NCBI GenBank assembly: GCA_050946255.1 | Contig: JBMNUL010000014.1 | Location: 1-27,053, forward strand | DNA length: 27,053 nucleotides | Direction: 5' to 3' | DNA from: JBMNUL01 sp050946255 | GTDB taxonomy: Bacteria; Actinomycetota; Coriobacteriia; Coriobacteriales; CADBOM01 | Shown here: positions 21,478 through 27,053 of the stretch, piece after piece | Layout: each line of letters begins with the position of its first letter | Position numbering within the stretch: the first letter of the stretch is position 1 | Notes under the pieces: generated by a model | Told to the model about the DNA's origin: nothing | Seen by the model: only the letters and a program-made list of their open reading frames with translations | Databases searched by the model: none | Translations under genes and position numbers: made by a program

Positions 21478-22608
21478 ATGACACAGGGGACGCTGGGATT
21501 CGGATGCATGAGACTGCCGGTACGCAATGGCGTATACGACGATATCGACCTCGAACTGTTCGAGAAGATGGTCGATTTGTTCCTGGAGCGTGGGTTCACC
21601 TACTTCGACACGAGCTACGTGTACCACAACGGTGCGAGCGAAACCGCTTTGCGCGAGGCTCTGGTCGAGCGTCATCCGCGCGATTCGTTCACCGTTGCCA
21701 CGAAACTCCCTACGTGGCTTGTGAAAAGCAAGAAGGCACCGAAGAAGTACTTTGACGAGCAGCGCGCCAAGCTCGGCGTGGACTACATAGACTACTATCT
21801 GTTGCACACGCTGCGAGTGGGGCTCTACGACAGCGCCATGGTGCCATACCATGTGTTCGAGACCATGCAGGCTGAAAAGGAGGCCGGCCGCATCAAGAAC
21901 CTCGGCTTCTCGTTCCATGACGACCCGGCCACGCTAGACCGCATCCTCACCGACCATCCCGAGGTCGACTTCGTGCAGATCATCCTCAACTACTACGACT
22001 GGGATTCCCTCTGGATCAACTCGCGCGAATGCTATGAGACCATTCGCAAGCACGGGAAGAAGGTCGTGGTCATGGAGCCGGTCAAGGGCGGTCTGCTGGC
22101 CGATCCGCCGGCGCCGAAAGCCTTGGCGAAGATGCGCGCGATGCACCCCGATTGGTCACCGGCGTCGTGGGCCATTCGCTTCTCCGCTGGGATGGACGGC
22201 GTGTTCGTGGTTCTCTCGGGCATGACGACGTATGAGCAGGTCGAGGACAACACCGCGTTCATGCAGCAGATGAAACCCCTCACAGACGAGGAGCGCGCTC
22301 TGTGCTTCGAATGCGCTCGGGAAATCCGCGAGAGCGGCCCTGTGGGTACGGCGGATTTCAGCCGCTTCGTTGGCATTGGAGGAAGGGGCGATCTGGCGGC
22401 AGGTATGGCAGACGCCTACAACAGCAGCATCATACAAAGCTCGAGGGGGTTCTTCGCCGCCGAGCAGAACTACTACCGCAACCAGCTCATCCATGCGGGC
22501 CTACCAGAGAAGCCGTGGCTTCCCAACGTCATGAAAGACGCCGGAGGCAACGACGTTACCGAACTTATGAAGACCGCCGAAGATTGGCTGCTCGGGCACT
22601 TGATCTGA
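21478..22608 (+). CDS. Aldo/keto reductase (ferredoxin-type family, clusters lost)
   Basis: A 376-aa oxidoreductase with an N-terminal aldo/keto reductase barrel. The tetrad is present: D44 and Y49 (YFDTSYVYH), K76 (VATKLP) and H110 (DYYLLHTL). The barrel and its C-terminal part (LSGMTTYEQVEDN) follow the group usually annotated as 4Fe-4S aldo/keto reductases. In those the last 80 residues carry a CxxCxxC...CP cluster; here that region has no such cysteine set, so the electron-transfer module is absent or replaced. The ATG at 21478 follows GGGAGGAGC at good spacing; an in-frame ATG five codons earlier lies within that site. It is divergent from the MerR regulator. A hydrolase gene lies 220 bp downstream on the same strand. 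Confidence 0.9.
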   Translation: MTQGTLGFGCMRLPVRNGVYDDIDLELFEKMVDLFLERGFTYFDTSYVYHNGASETALREALVERHPRDSFTVATKLPTWLVKSKKAPKKYFDEQRAKLGVDYIDYYLLHTLRVGLYDSAMVPYHVFETMQAEKEAGRIKNLGFSFHDDPATLDRILTDHPEVDFVQIILNYYDWDSLWINSRECYETIRKHGKKVVVMEPVKGGLLADPPAPKALAKMRAMHPDWSPASWAIRFSAGMDGVFVVLSGMTTYEQVEDNTAFMQQMKPLTDEERALCFECAREIRESGPVGTADFSRFVGIGGRGDLAAGMADAYNSSIIQSSRGFFAAEQNYYRNQLIHAGLPEKPWLPNVMKDAGGNDVTELMKTAEDWLLGHLI

Positions 22609-22828
22609 CGAGAAACGCACGGGTGGTAATCCGCCTGGAACAGTTCTGTCCGGCAGAAAGCTTCTTTTCTCGTGGCCGATTTCGCTGCACCTCGCCCTCG
22701 GAGCGCAATGCCCTTCTTGCCACCGTCGTGGATAGTCTTGGCACAAGTGGATCCGGCATGTGTATGCTTAGCATTGGGAGTCATTGCTAGCGTTTCAGGG
22801 CACCGTAAGTCGAGCACGCCGAGGCGGG

Positions 22829-23647
22829 ATGAAGAGAATGGAAGAGAAGCACTTCGAGACCACGAATGGCCAGATCGCGTATTGGACCTGCGGCATTGCC
22901 CCAAGCGGATCCGAACCGACGCTCGTGTTCCTGCCGGGGCTCACGGCCGACCACCGGCTATTCGACCTGCAGGTCGAGTTCTTCAGCCCCGAGTTCCGCT
23001 GCTTCGTCTGGGACCCGCCCGCCCACGGCGAATCGCGCCCGTACGCGGCCGTAGACCTCGAGGATTGGACGACCGCCCTGCACGGCATTCTGCAGGAGGA
23101 GGGCATCGGGCGGCCAGTTCTGGTCGGACAGTCCATGGGCGGTTACATCTCACAGATGTACATGGAGCTCTACCCCTTCGAGGCGGCAGGGTTCGTCTCC
23201 ATCGACTCCAGCCCACTTCAGCGCAGCTACTACAACGCGGCAGAGCTGTGGCTGCTTCGCCATACGAGGACCATGTACCGCATGTTTCCCTGGGAGAAGC
23301 TCGTCCGCAAGGCTTCGGAGGGTGTCGCGACCACAGAGTACGGCAGGAGCCTCATGAAAGAGATGATTGAGTCCTATCTGCCCGAGGAGTACATCGACCT
23401 GGTGGCATGCGGCTACCGCGCCGTGGCAGACGCCATCTCCTCGGGGCGTGCGTTTGGGCTGGACTGTCCCACTCTGCTAATCTGTGGCTCTGAAGATGTC
23501 GCGGGCTCTACCAGACGCTATAACCGCCTATGGGGAGAACGGACGGGGCTTGGGGTAAGTTGGATAGGGGGCGCAGGACATAACTCCAACTGCGACGCAC
23601 CCGATGAGGTGAACCGTCTCATCGAGGACTTCCTCGCTTCGCTGTGA
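22829..23647 (+). CDS. Alpha/beta hydrolase
   Basis: A soluble 272-aa alpha/beta hydrolase of the short, lid-bearing type. Landmarks are the oxyanion strand LVFLPGLTADHRLFDLQ, the DPPAHGES segment, the nucleophile elbow GQSMGG, the acid in CGSEDVAG, and the catalytic histidine in GAGHNSNCDAP. The triad is therefore complete. No signal peptide, so cytosolic. The start is uncertain: the ATGs at 22829 and 22838 are three codons apart. GAGGCGGG is close before the first, and I keep that one; the conserved fold begins at about residue 10 in either case. Substrate unknown; esters, lactones and peroxides are all known for relatives. Nearby 22609-22828 holds no gene I can support. Confidence 0.9.
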   Translation: MKRMEEKHFETTNGQIAYWTCGIAPSGSEPTLVFLPGLTADHRLFDLQVEFFSPEFRCFVWDPPAHGESRPYAAVDLEDWTTALHGILQEEGIGRPVLVGQSMGGYISQMYMELYPFEAAGFVSIDSSPLQRSYYNAAELWLLRHTRTMYRMFPWEKLVRKASEGVATTEYGRSLMKEMIESYLPEEYIDLVACGYRAVADAISSGRAFGLDCPTLLICGSEDVAGSTRRYNRLWGERTGLGVSWIGGAGHNSNCDAPDEVNRLIEDFLASL

Positions 23648-23783
23648 CGCTTGGCAGCATATGGTGGGGGAGAGGTGCGGCTTCGCTTTGTGCGGAACTG
23701 CAAAAACTTCCCTAAATTGCCCTCGATTCCTCGGATGAGGTTGCACAAGGGCTAAGCCAAGAGATTGGGGGCAATCCTCGCGA

Positions 23784-23915
23784 ATGGAAACACAGCAAGG
23801 TATCGGCACGCTCGATGTAAATGGGCATCCTACTGAAGCAGAGATTCTTTGGTTTGGAGCACCAGGGCAACCGAAAGTTAAATTCAAAGTAAGAGGCGGC
23901 TGTCATGAAGGTTAG
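23784..23915 (+). CDS. Small protein overlapping the next gene
   Basis: A 43-codon frame from ATG 23784 to TAG 23913-23915: METQQGIGTLDVNGHPTEAE, then ILWFGAPGQPKVKFKVRGGC. It looks like genuine protein and overlaps the start of the following small gene by 11 bp, as coupled genes do. A GGGGG run lies about 13 bp upstream, too far for a good site. No family assigned. Its place at the head of a cluster of small immunity-like genes is the main reason to keep it. The region 23648-23783 shows no other gene. Confidence 0.4.
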   Translation: METQQGIGTLDVNGHPTEAEILWFGAPGQPKVKFKVRGGCHEG

Positions 23916-24090
23916 ATACTCGGGTGAAACCGCGTTTCTTGAACTTTCCCACAATAAAATATATAAGGTGCAGTCCGTTGAAAAGGGATGGTACCGAATT
24001 GTGGACGACACCGGCGAGGACTACTTGTATCCACCTGACGAGTTTGAAGTCGTTGAACCCAATGACGGCTCAACGCCAGTATTCGAATAG
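23905..24090 (+). CDS. Small conserved protein (immunity-locus type)
   Basis: A 61-aa acidic soluble protein: MKVRYSGETAFLELSHNKIY, then KVQSVEKGWYRIVDDTGEDY, then LYPPDEFEVVE. The pattern of a small beta-barrel with a strand-loop-strand GKIYxVxxxExGxYRIxDxxGEDYLYPP is familiar from unannotated small proteins scattered in toxin-immunity regions of Gram-positive bacteria. I infer SH3-like folding, with no direct evidence of function. GAGG lies 8 bp before the ATG. It overlaps the upstream small frame and lies 60 bp before a third small gene. Local base composition is lower in GC than in the rest of the window, which supports acquisition. Confidence 0.65.
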   Translation: MKVRYSGETAFLELSHNKIYKVQSVEKGWYRIVDDTGEDYLYPPDEFEVVEPNDGSTPVFE

Positions 24091-24150
24091 CCTATATGCC
24101 CGTTTGCATCAGATGCAGACTATTGGGGAATCAGCTTTTGGAGATTGCAC

Positions 24151-24468
24151 ATGAAGACCTTGAAAATCCAGCTTGAATACCGATGATATCCTGTTTGGCT
24201 GTACGACGAAGAGGGCTTCGTCGAGGATAACGCGCTTCCCGAGGAGCTCGCAGGGGATGATGAGCTAGACCGCAAGTTAAGGTCTTTGCAGGAGCGTTTC
24301 GACGCGACATACGTTGACACATCCACAGAGTTTAACAACAAGGGATTCGGCTCACTGGAAGAGGAAGCTGCCTTCGAATCAGACCTGAAGGTTGTCGTTG
24401 CCGACCTTGAATGGAAATGTCCAGAAGGGTACTCAATCGAAGTCAGTCCCGACCTCCTCGAAGGTTGA
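24151..24468 (+). pseudogene. Small immunity-like gene with in-frame TGA
   Basis: From ATG 24151 (GGAGA upstream) the frame runs MKTLKIQLEYR, then TGA at 24184-24186, then continues open for 93 codons: YPVWLYDEEGFVEDNALPEE, with LQERFDATYVDTSTEFNNKG further on, to TGA at 24466-24468. The start, the codon-12 stop and the long intact remainder are in one frame, so a single codon separates it from a normal 105-residue protein. As I recall, relatives have Cys or Ser at this position before Y/F-P-V/I-W. Either it is a nonsense mutation, or the TGA is read (selenocysteine). The downstream part is well preserved, which is odd for a dead gene. A perfect hairpin follows at 24204-24223. The family appears with polymorphic-toxin immunity genes. 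Confidence 0.6.
24204..24223 (+). promoter_or_regulatory. Perfect hairpin downstream of the in-frame TGA
   Basis: CGACGAAG-AGGG-CTTCGTCG forms an 8-bp stem with a 4-nt loop that begins 25 nt after the TGA at codon 12. The loop has G at its second position. Spacing and loop fit what is described for bacterial selenocysteine insertion elements (loop roughly 16-37 nt from UGA, G early in the loop). It also encodes conserved residues, so it may be coincidence. Confidence 0.4.
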
Positions 24469-24531
24469 CCTTTGCGGCAATACCGCCTCGTCTATCGGAG
24501 CATCCGAGGTATCCCAGAAAGGACAAGCACG

Positions 24532-24984
24532 ATGGCTGAATACGATTTCGACGTCTTCGCCAAATCCGGAATCGACCCGGTGCCCGATGCGGTAATCTAT
24601 GGCATCGGTAGCGGGATACTCTCGTATTCCGCTGCTTCCGAGCTCGAGGAGTGGATGATCGAGAACAGGCATATCGAGGGCTCTCCGGATGTTCTTGCAG
24701 CAGATAATGCGTCCGAGGCTCTCGATGCGCTCCACAATGCTGGATACGAGGACGCGGGATCCGGGTGCGACATCCTCCGTTACGCAATACTCGCGTCGTT
24801 GGAAGAGGACGACCCGGAACTGTTCTCAAAGATCGAGGGAGTGTACGCGGACTTCGGGTACCCCAAGGACATGGAGCAATGCATTTACTATATGCCCGTC
24901 TCTGAAGGAGACTCGACGCCAGAGGGGTTGTCGAAGCGGTTTGCCGACTTCCTCGATTCCGAAAAATCCCGTCTGGGTCTCTGA
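24532..24984 (+). CDS. Acidic helical protein, possibly DUF2247-type immunity protein
   Basis: A 150-aa soluble acidic protein. The opening YDFDVFAKSGIDPVPDAVIY, then GIGSGILSYSAASELEEWMI, recalls the DUF2247 family, small helical proteins thought to act as immunity factors against polymorphic toxins (FDVxxxxGxPxxxxxVxxGIxxGxL). The rest is helical with spaced acidic residues (SLEEDDPELFSKIEGVYADF) and has no enzymatic motif. The start at 24532 has AAAGGA upstream; an earlier in-frame ATG lacks a site. It is the last of four small genes with no toxin partner in the window, so it may be an orphan immunity gene. The family call is from memory of the pattern and is tentative. Confidence 0.65.
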   Translation: MAEYDFDVFAKSGIDPVPDAVIYGIGSGILSYSAASELEEWMIENRHIEGSPDVLAADNASEALDALHNAGYEDAGSGCDILRYAILASLEEDDPELFSKIEGVYADFGYPKDMEQCIYYMPVSEGDSTPEGLSKRFADFLDSEKSRLGL

Positions 24985-25027
24985 TGGGACCGTAGCCGTT
25001 TTCGTGACGGACTTGAGCCTACCGCCG

Positions 25028-25693
25028 TCAGACCAGACCAGCAACCAGATTGAGCAGCGGCACGGAGTTCTTCTTGCCCATCTTGACGCCCGCATCGCAG
25101 GCGATGCAGTAGGTCACAACATCATCGACCGGGCAGTCCTTGAAATGCTCTACCATCGCAGGCTCGATTTCTGCCTCGTCGTGGGCGACGAAGGCCCCAC
25201 GGGCGGGCAGCTCCTCGAGGTAGCGCTTGGGCGCGAAACCGCCGTCCTGCTTGGGAATCTCACGCATGCCGTTGGGACCGCAGAAGATGGTCTTTTCGCG
25301 CGCATCGGGAAGCTCTACGACCTCGATACCCATCTTCTCTATAAGGCTCCTCACCGCATCCTGCACGTTCGCCCGGTCGTAGGCACGGGCGCAGTCCTGG
25401 ATTGCCATCTTTCGGCCGCTGTAGTCGGGCAGCGGGAAGTCGGGCTCGGAGTCCATGAGAACCCAGATGTTCTCGATGCCGTCGACATCGGTGTCCTCCG
25501 TGAGCATCGACGTGCAGTTGTTGCAGATGCACACGGCTGTGTCGCCCGCACCTAGATGCTGGTGCTCGTTGATTCGGCAGCAGCCGACAACCTCATCCGC
25601 CCATCCGTACTCCATGACCTTTTCCTCGAGCCACTTGCTAGCTTCGGGATACGCCGCCTTCACCTTGCAGCCTGGAAAGAACTTCCTCGTCAT
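25028..25693 (-). CDS. CCG-domain protein (HdrB-like)
   Basis: A 221-aa protein resembling the cysteine-rich CCG domains of heterodisulfide reductase subunit B. The first half has FFPGC (C9), GCC (C38, C39) and CICNNC (C55, C57, C60); the second has QDC (C101), FCGPNGM (C138) and YCIACDAG (C196, C199). The second copy keeps one Cys where HdrB has CCG. These domains bind an unusual [4Fe-4S] cluster and handle disulfides or electrons at low potential. The size is that of a single HdrB-like unit, with no Fe-S ferredoxin attached. Start at 25693 with GGAGG at good spacing. It is divergent from the TetR gene; the operator motifs at 25802-25837 lie between them. Confidence 0.8.
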   Translation of the reverse strand: MTRKFFPGCKVKAAYPEASKWLEEKVMEYGWADEVVGCCRINEHQHLGAGDTAVCICNNCTSMLTEDTDVDGIENIWVLMDSEPDFPLPDYSGRKMAIQDCARAYDRANVQDAVRSLIEKMGIEVVELPDAREKTIFCGPNGMREIPKQDGGFAPKRYLEELPARGAFVAHDEAEIEPAMVEHFKDCPVDDVVTYCIACDAGVKMGKKNSVPLLNLVAGLV

Positions 25694-25778
25694 CTCAACC
25701 TCCATCAACAGAAGCAAACGAGATCTCATCCCGAATTTTACACAGAAAGCAAGTTGCTCATCTTTTTCATCCCACTAG

Positions 25779-25807
25779 TTGACGAACATGGTTGGGGAGT
25801 CTAATAT
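25779..25807 (+). promoter_or_regulatory. Candidate promoter of the TetR-NapH operon
   Basis: TTGACG (25779-25784), a 17-bp spacer and TAATAT (25802-25807) resemble sigma-70 boxes, about 40 bp before the TetR start. The -10 box is part of the repeated TAATATAAC motif. Confidence 0.5.
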
Positions 25808-25837
25808 AACGCATGTAATATAACAATCGTTATATAA
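25802..25837. promoter_or_regulatory. Repeated TAATATAAC operator
   Basis: TAATATAAC occurs at 25802-25810 and 25816-25824 as direct repeats, and GTTATATAA at 25829-25837 is its inverse (8 of 9). The second and third form an inverted repeat around AATC. ATGTAATATAACA (25813-25825) recurs, inverted, within the palindrome at 14887-14909. It covers the -10 box and leader of the TetR gene, so I infer autorepression. Confidence 0.6.
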
Positions 25838-25847
25838 AGGTGAAACG

Positions 25848-26426
25848 ATGCCAGAAGTCAAGTTCAGCGAAGAGGGGGTTCTCGACTCTGCCCTCGAACT
25901 AATCCGCAAGCATGGGTACCGTACGCTCTCCGCGCGCTCCATCGCAAAGGCGGCGGGATGCTCGGTGCAGCCGCTGTACAGCAGATTTGGAGGTATGGAC
26001 GGTTTGATGAGGGCCCTCTACGAACACGCTCGCAAATGGGTGATCGAGTACAACAAGAAGAATGCCGGAGAAGCCTGCAACTCCTTCGCGTCCAACGGGA
26101 GGTCTCACATCCGGCTCGCGCAGGAGGAGCGGAACCTCTTCGAGTTCCTCTACCTCTCACCCTATATGCCGGCCGACAGCATCGACGTCCTCTTCGAGAG
26201 CGTGTCGCAGCCGGGTGTCCTGGAAGGGATAGCCAAGAGGGGAGGAGTAGACAAGGGCCGTGCTCGCGAGCTCTACGTGAACATGATCGTCTACACCCAC
26301 GGCCTCGCCAGCATGATCGCCTGCGGTGCCAGCTTCTCCGACGACGAGCTCGAACCCCTCATGGACAACGCATTCTACGCTTTCGCTGCAGCTGCGGGAA
26401 TCGCCCAGCCGGAAAACGACAGATGA
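25848..26426 (+). CDS. TetR/AcrR-family regulator
   Basis: A 192-aa regulator. The HTH lies at about residues 8-55: VLDSALELIRKHGYRTLSAR, then SIAKAAGCSVQPLYSRFGGM, the TetR signature with L-Y-x-x-F replacing the commoner FYxHF. The remaining helical domain resembles the type in which WHG-like regions bind small ligands (LVNMIVYTHGLASMIACG-like stretch near residue 145-160). AAGGTG precedes the ATG. It leads a probable operon with a NapH/CcoG-like ferredoxin gene 35 bp downstream and is divergent from the CCG-domain gene. Its promoter contains three copies of an AT-rich 9-mer, and the same word forms the operator of the sirtuin operon at 14.9 kb, so this protein may control both loci. Confidence 0.9.
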   Translation: MPEVKFSEEGVLDSALELIRKHGYRTLSARSIAKAAGCSVQPLYSRFGGMDGLMRALYEHARKWVIEYNKKNAGEACNSFASNGRSHIRLAQEERNLFEFLYLSPYMPADSIDVLFESVSQPGVLEGIAKRGGVDKGRARELYVNMIVYTHGLASMIACGASFSDDELEPLMDNAFYAFAAAAGIAQPENDR

Positions 26427-26461
26427 AAAAAGGACAAACCAATCCTAGGAGGCAAGTGAAG

Positions 26462-27053
26462 ATGAAGCAGAAAAAACGTCAGAGGGTGCGCATGGGGATA
26501 CTGGTGGCGTGCTTCATTCTCTTCCCAGTTACCATCTTCTACTTCTCCCCGTATCTAATAGTGCTCGGAGCTTTCCAGGGCGTGGCCGCGGGGACCATGC
26601 TGGTGTTCGCACTCCAGTTTGTCTCCGCCATGCTGCTCGGACGCGCTTGGTGCGGGTGGGCATGCCCTGCGGGAGGTCTCCAGGAGATGGAATCAACCTT
26701 TGCTGGAAAGCCTTCCAAGCTGGGGAAAAGGCTTGCCATCAAGTGGGTGATCTGGGTTCCCTGGGTTCTTTCCATCGTAGCCGGTGCCGTCTTCGCCGGT
26801 GGTATCTCGACATTCGACTTCTTCTTCCACACCGAGAACGGGCTTTCAGTCGCCTCTCCTCATGGACTCTTCATCTACCTCGCGATATGCGCCCTCTTCT
26901 TTATTCCCAATCTCTTCTTGGGAAGGCGGGCGATGTGCCACTGCATCTGCTGGATGGCGCCGTTCATGATAATCGGGGAGAAGCTTGGGAGGCTCATTCA
27001 CCTGCCGCAGCTCCACGTGACCGCAGCACCGAAGCAGTGCAACCACTGCGGTG
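26462..27053 (+). CDS. NapH/CcoG-like membrane ferredoxin (partial, runs off the window)
   Basis: The first 197 codons of a polytopic membrane protein with Fe-S sites, open to the window end. Helices are visible at about 12-30, 42-60, 95-115 and 135-153. Between helices 2 and 3 is GRAWCGWACPAGGLQE (C64, C68). After helix 4 comes GRRAMCHCICWMAPF (C159, C161, C163), and the last residues begin a ferredoxin domain (QCNHCG at C193 and C196). This is the NapH/MauN/NosR-type layout, which passes electrons between membrane quinones or flavins and soluble reductases. AGGAGG lies 9 bp before the ATG. It follows the TetR gene by 35 bp, so it is the likely target of that regulator, and a partner reductase may follow outside the window. 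Confidence 0.85.
   Translation, partial: MKQKKRQRVRMGILVACFILFPVTIFYFSPYLIVLGAFQGVAAGTMLVFALQFVSAMLLGRAWCGWACPAGGLQEMESTFAGKPSKLGKRLAIKWVIWVPWVLSIVAGAVFAGGISTFDFFFHTENGLSVASPHGLFIYLAICALFFIPNLFLGRRAMCHCICWMAPFMIIGEKLGRLIHLPQLHVTAAPKQCNHCG

Noticed and set aside
24689..25555. 288-codon plus-strand frame
   Set aside because: It overlaps the DUF2247-like gene and the antisense of the CCG-domain gene, both better supported; no domain is visible.
1..27053. tRNA, rRNA, CRISPR array or prophage genes
   Set aside because: No cloverleaf, rRNA core sequence, regularly spaced repeats or phage structural genes seen by eye on either strand.

Overview
This 27 kb window reads like an accessory, redox-rich stretch of an anaerobic, moderately high-GC actinobacterium. 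The best guess is a gut or oral Coriobacteriia (Eggerthellaceae or Atopobiaceae type). That guess rests on gene style: aldo/keto reductases, a carboxymuconolactone decarboxylase-cupin fusion, an EFR1-type flavodoxin-ferredoxin, split-barrel flavoprotein-ferredoxin fusions, a CCG-domain protein and a NapH/CcoG-like ferredoxin, most with strong Shine-Dalgarno sites. No rRNA, tRNA or CRISPR array was seen. The taxon is an inference, since no marker gene is present.

Layout. 0.2-2.9 kb (minus strand): aldo/keto reductase, cyclophilin-like protein, decarboxylase-cupin enzyme, and the first codons of a lost alpha/beta hydrolase. 2.9-3.4 kb: LysR and winged-helix fragments around a perfect 26-bp palindrome. 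3.4-5.8 kb: a DHA2-type efflux pump divergent from a TetR regulator. 5.9-8.6 kb (minus strand): an unknown 152-aa protein, a four-helix membrane protein, a perfect 36-bp palindrome, then an ArsR-EFR1 operon with a clear promoter and operator. 8.6-11.5 kb: a broken AlbA-type ATP-binding gene, a Fic protein whose N-terminus is frameshifted, and an IS3-type transposase remnant. 11.5-13.9 kb: a low-GC alpha/beta hydrolase, probably acquired, and a lipoprotein.

14-20 kb is the most notable part. A tandem SnoaL-like protein is divergent, across a near-perfect AT-rich operator, from a tightly packed six-gene operon: split-barrel flavoprotein-ferredoxin, SirTM-like sirtuin, a second flavoprotein-ferredoxin, a fused permease/substrate-binding protein of the OpuB/OpuC type, its ATPase, and an Rrf2 regulator. 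I know of no described system with this composition.

20-27 kb: a membrane-anchored MerR regulator with a zinc ribbon is divergent from an aldo/keto reductase and an alpha/beta hydrolase. A cluster of small immunity-like genes follows, one with an in-frame TGA followed by a perfect hairpin. At the right edge a CCG-domain protein is divergent from a TetR gene that leads a NapH-like ferredoxin gene, which runs off the window. The TetR promoter shares a 13-bp AT-only motif with the sirtuin operon's operator, 11 kb away, so the two loci may form one regulon.

The whole window mixes intact redox cassettes, each with its own local regulator, with gene fragments between them. This fits repeated insertion and decay at an accessory locus.
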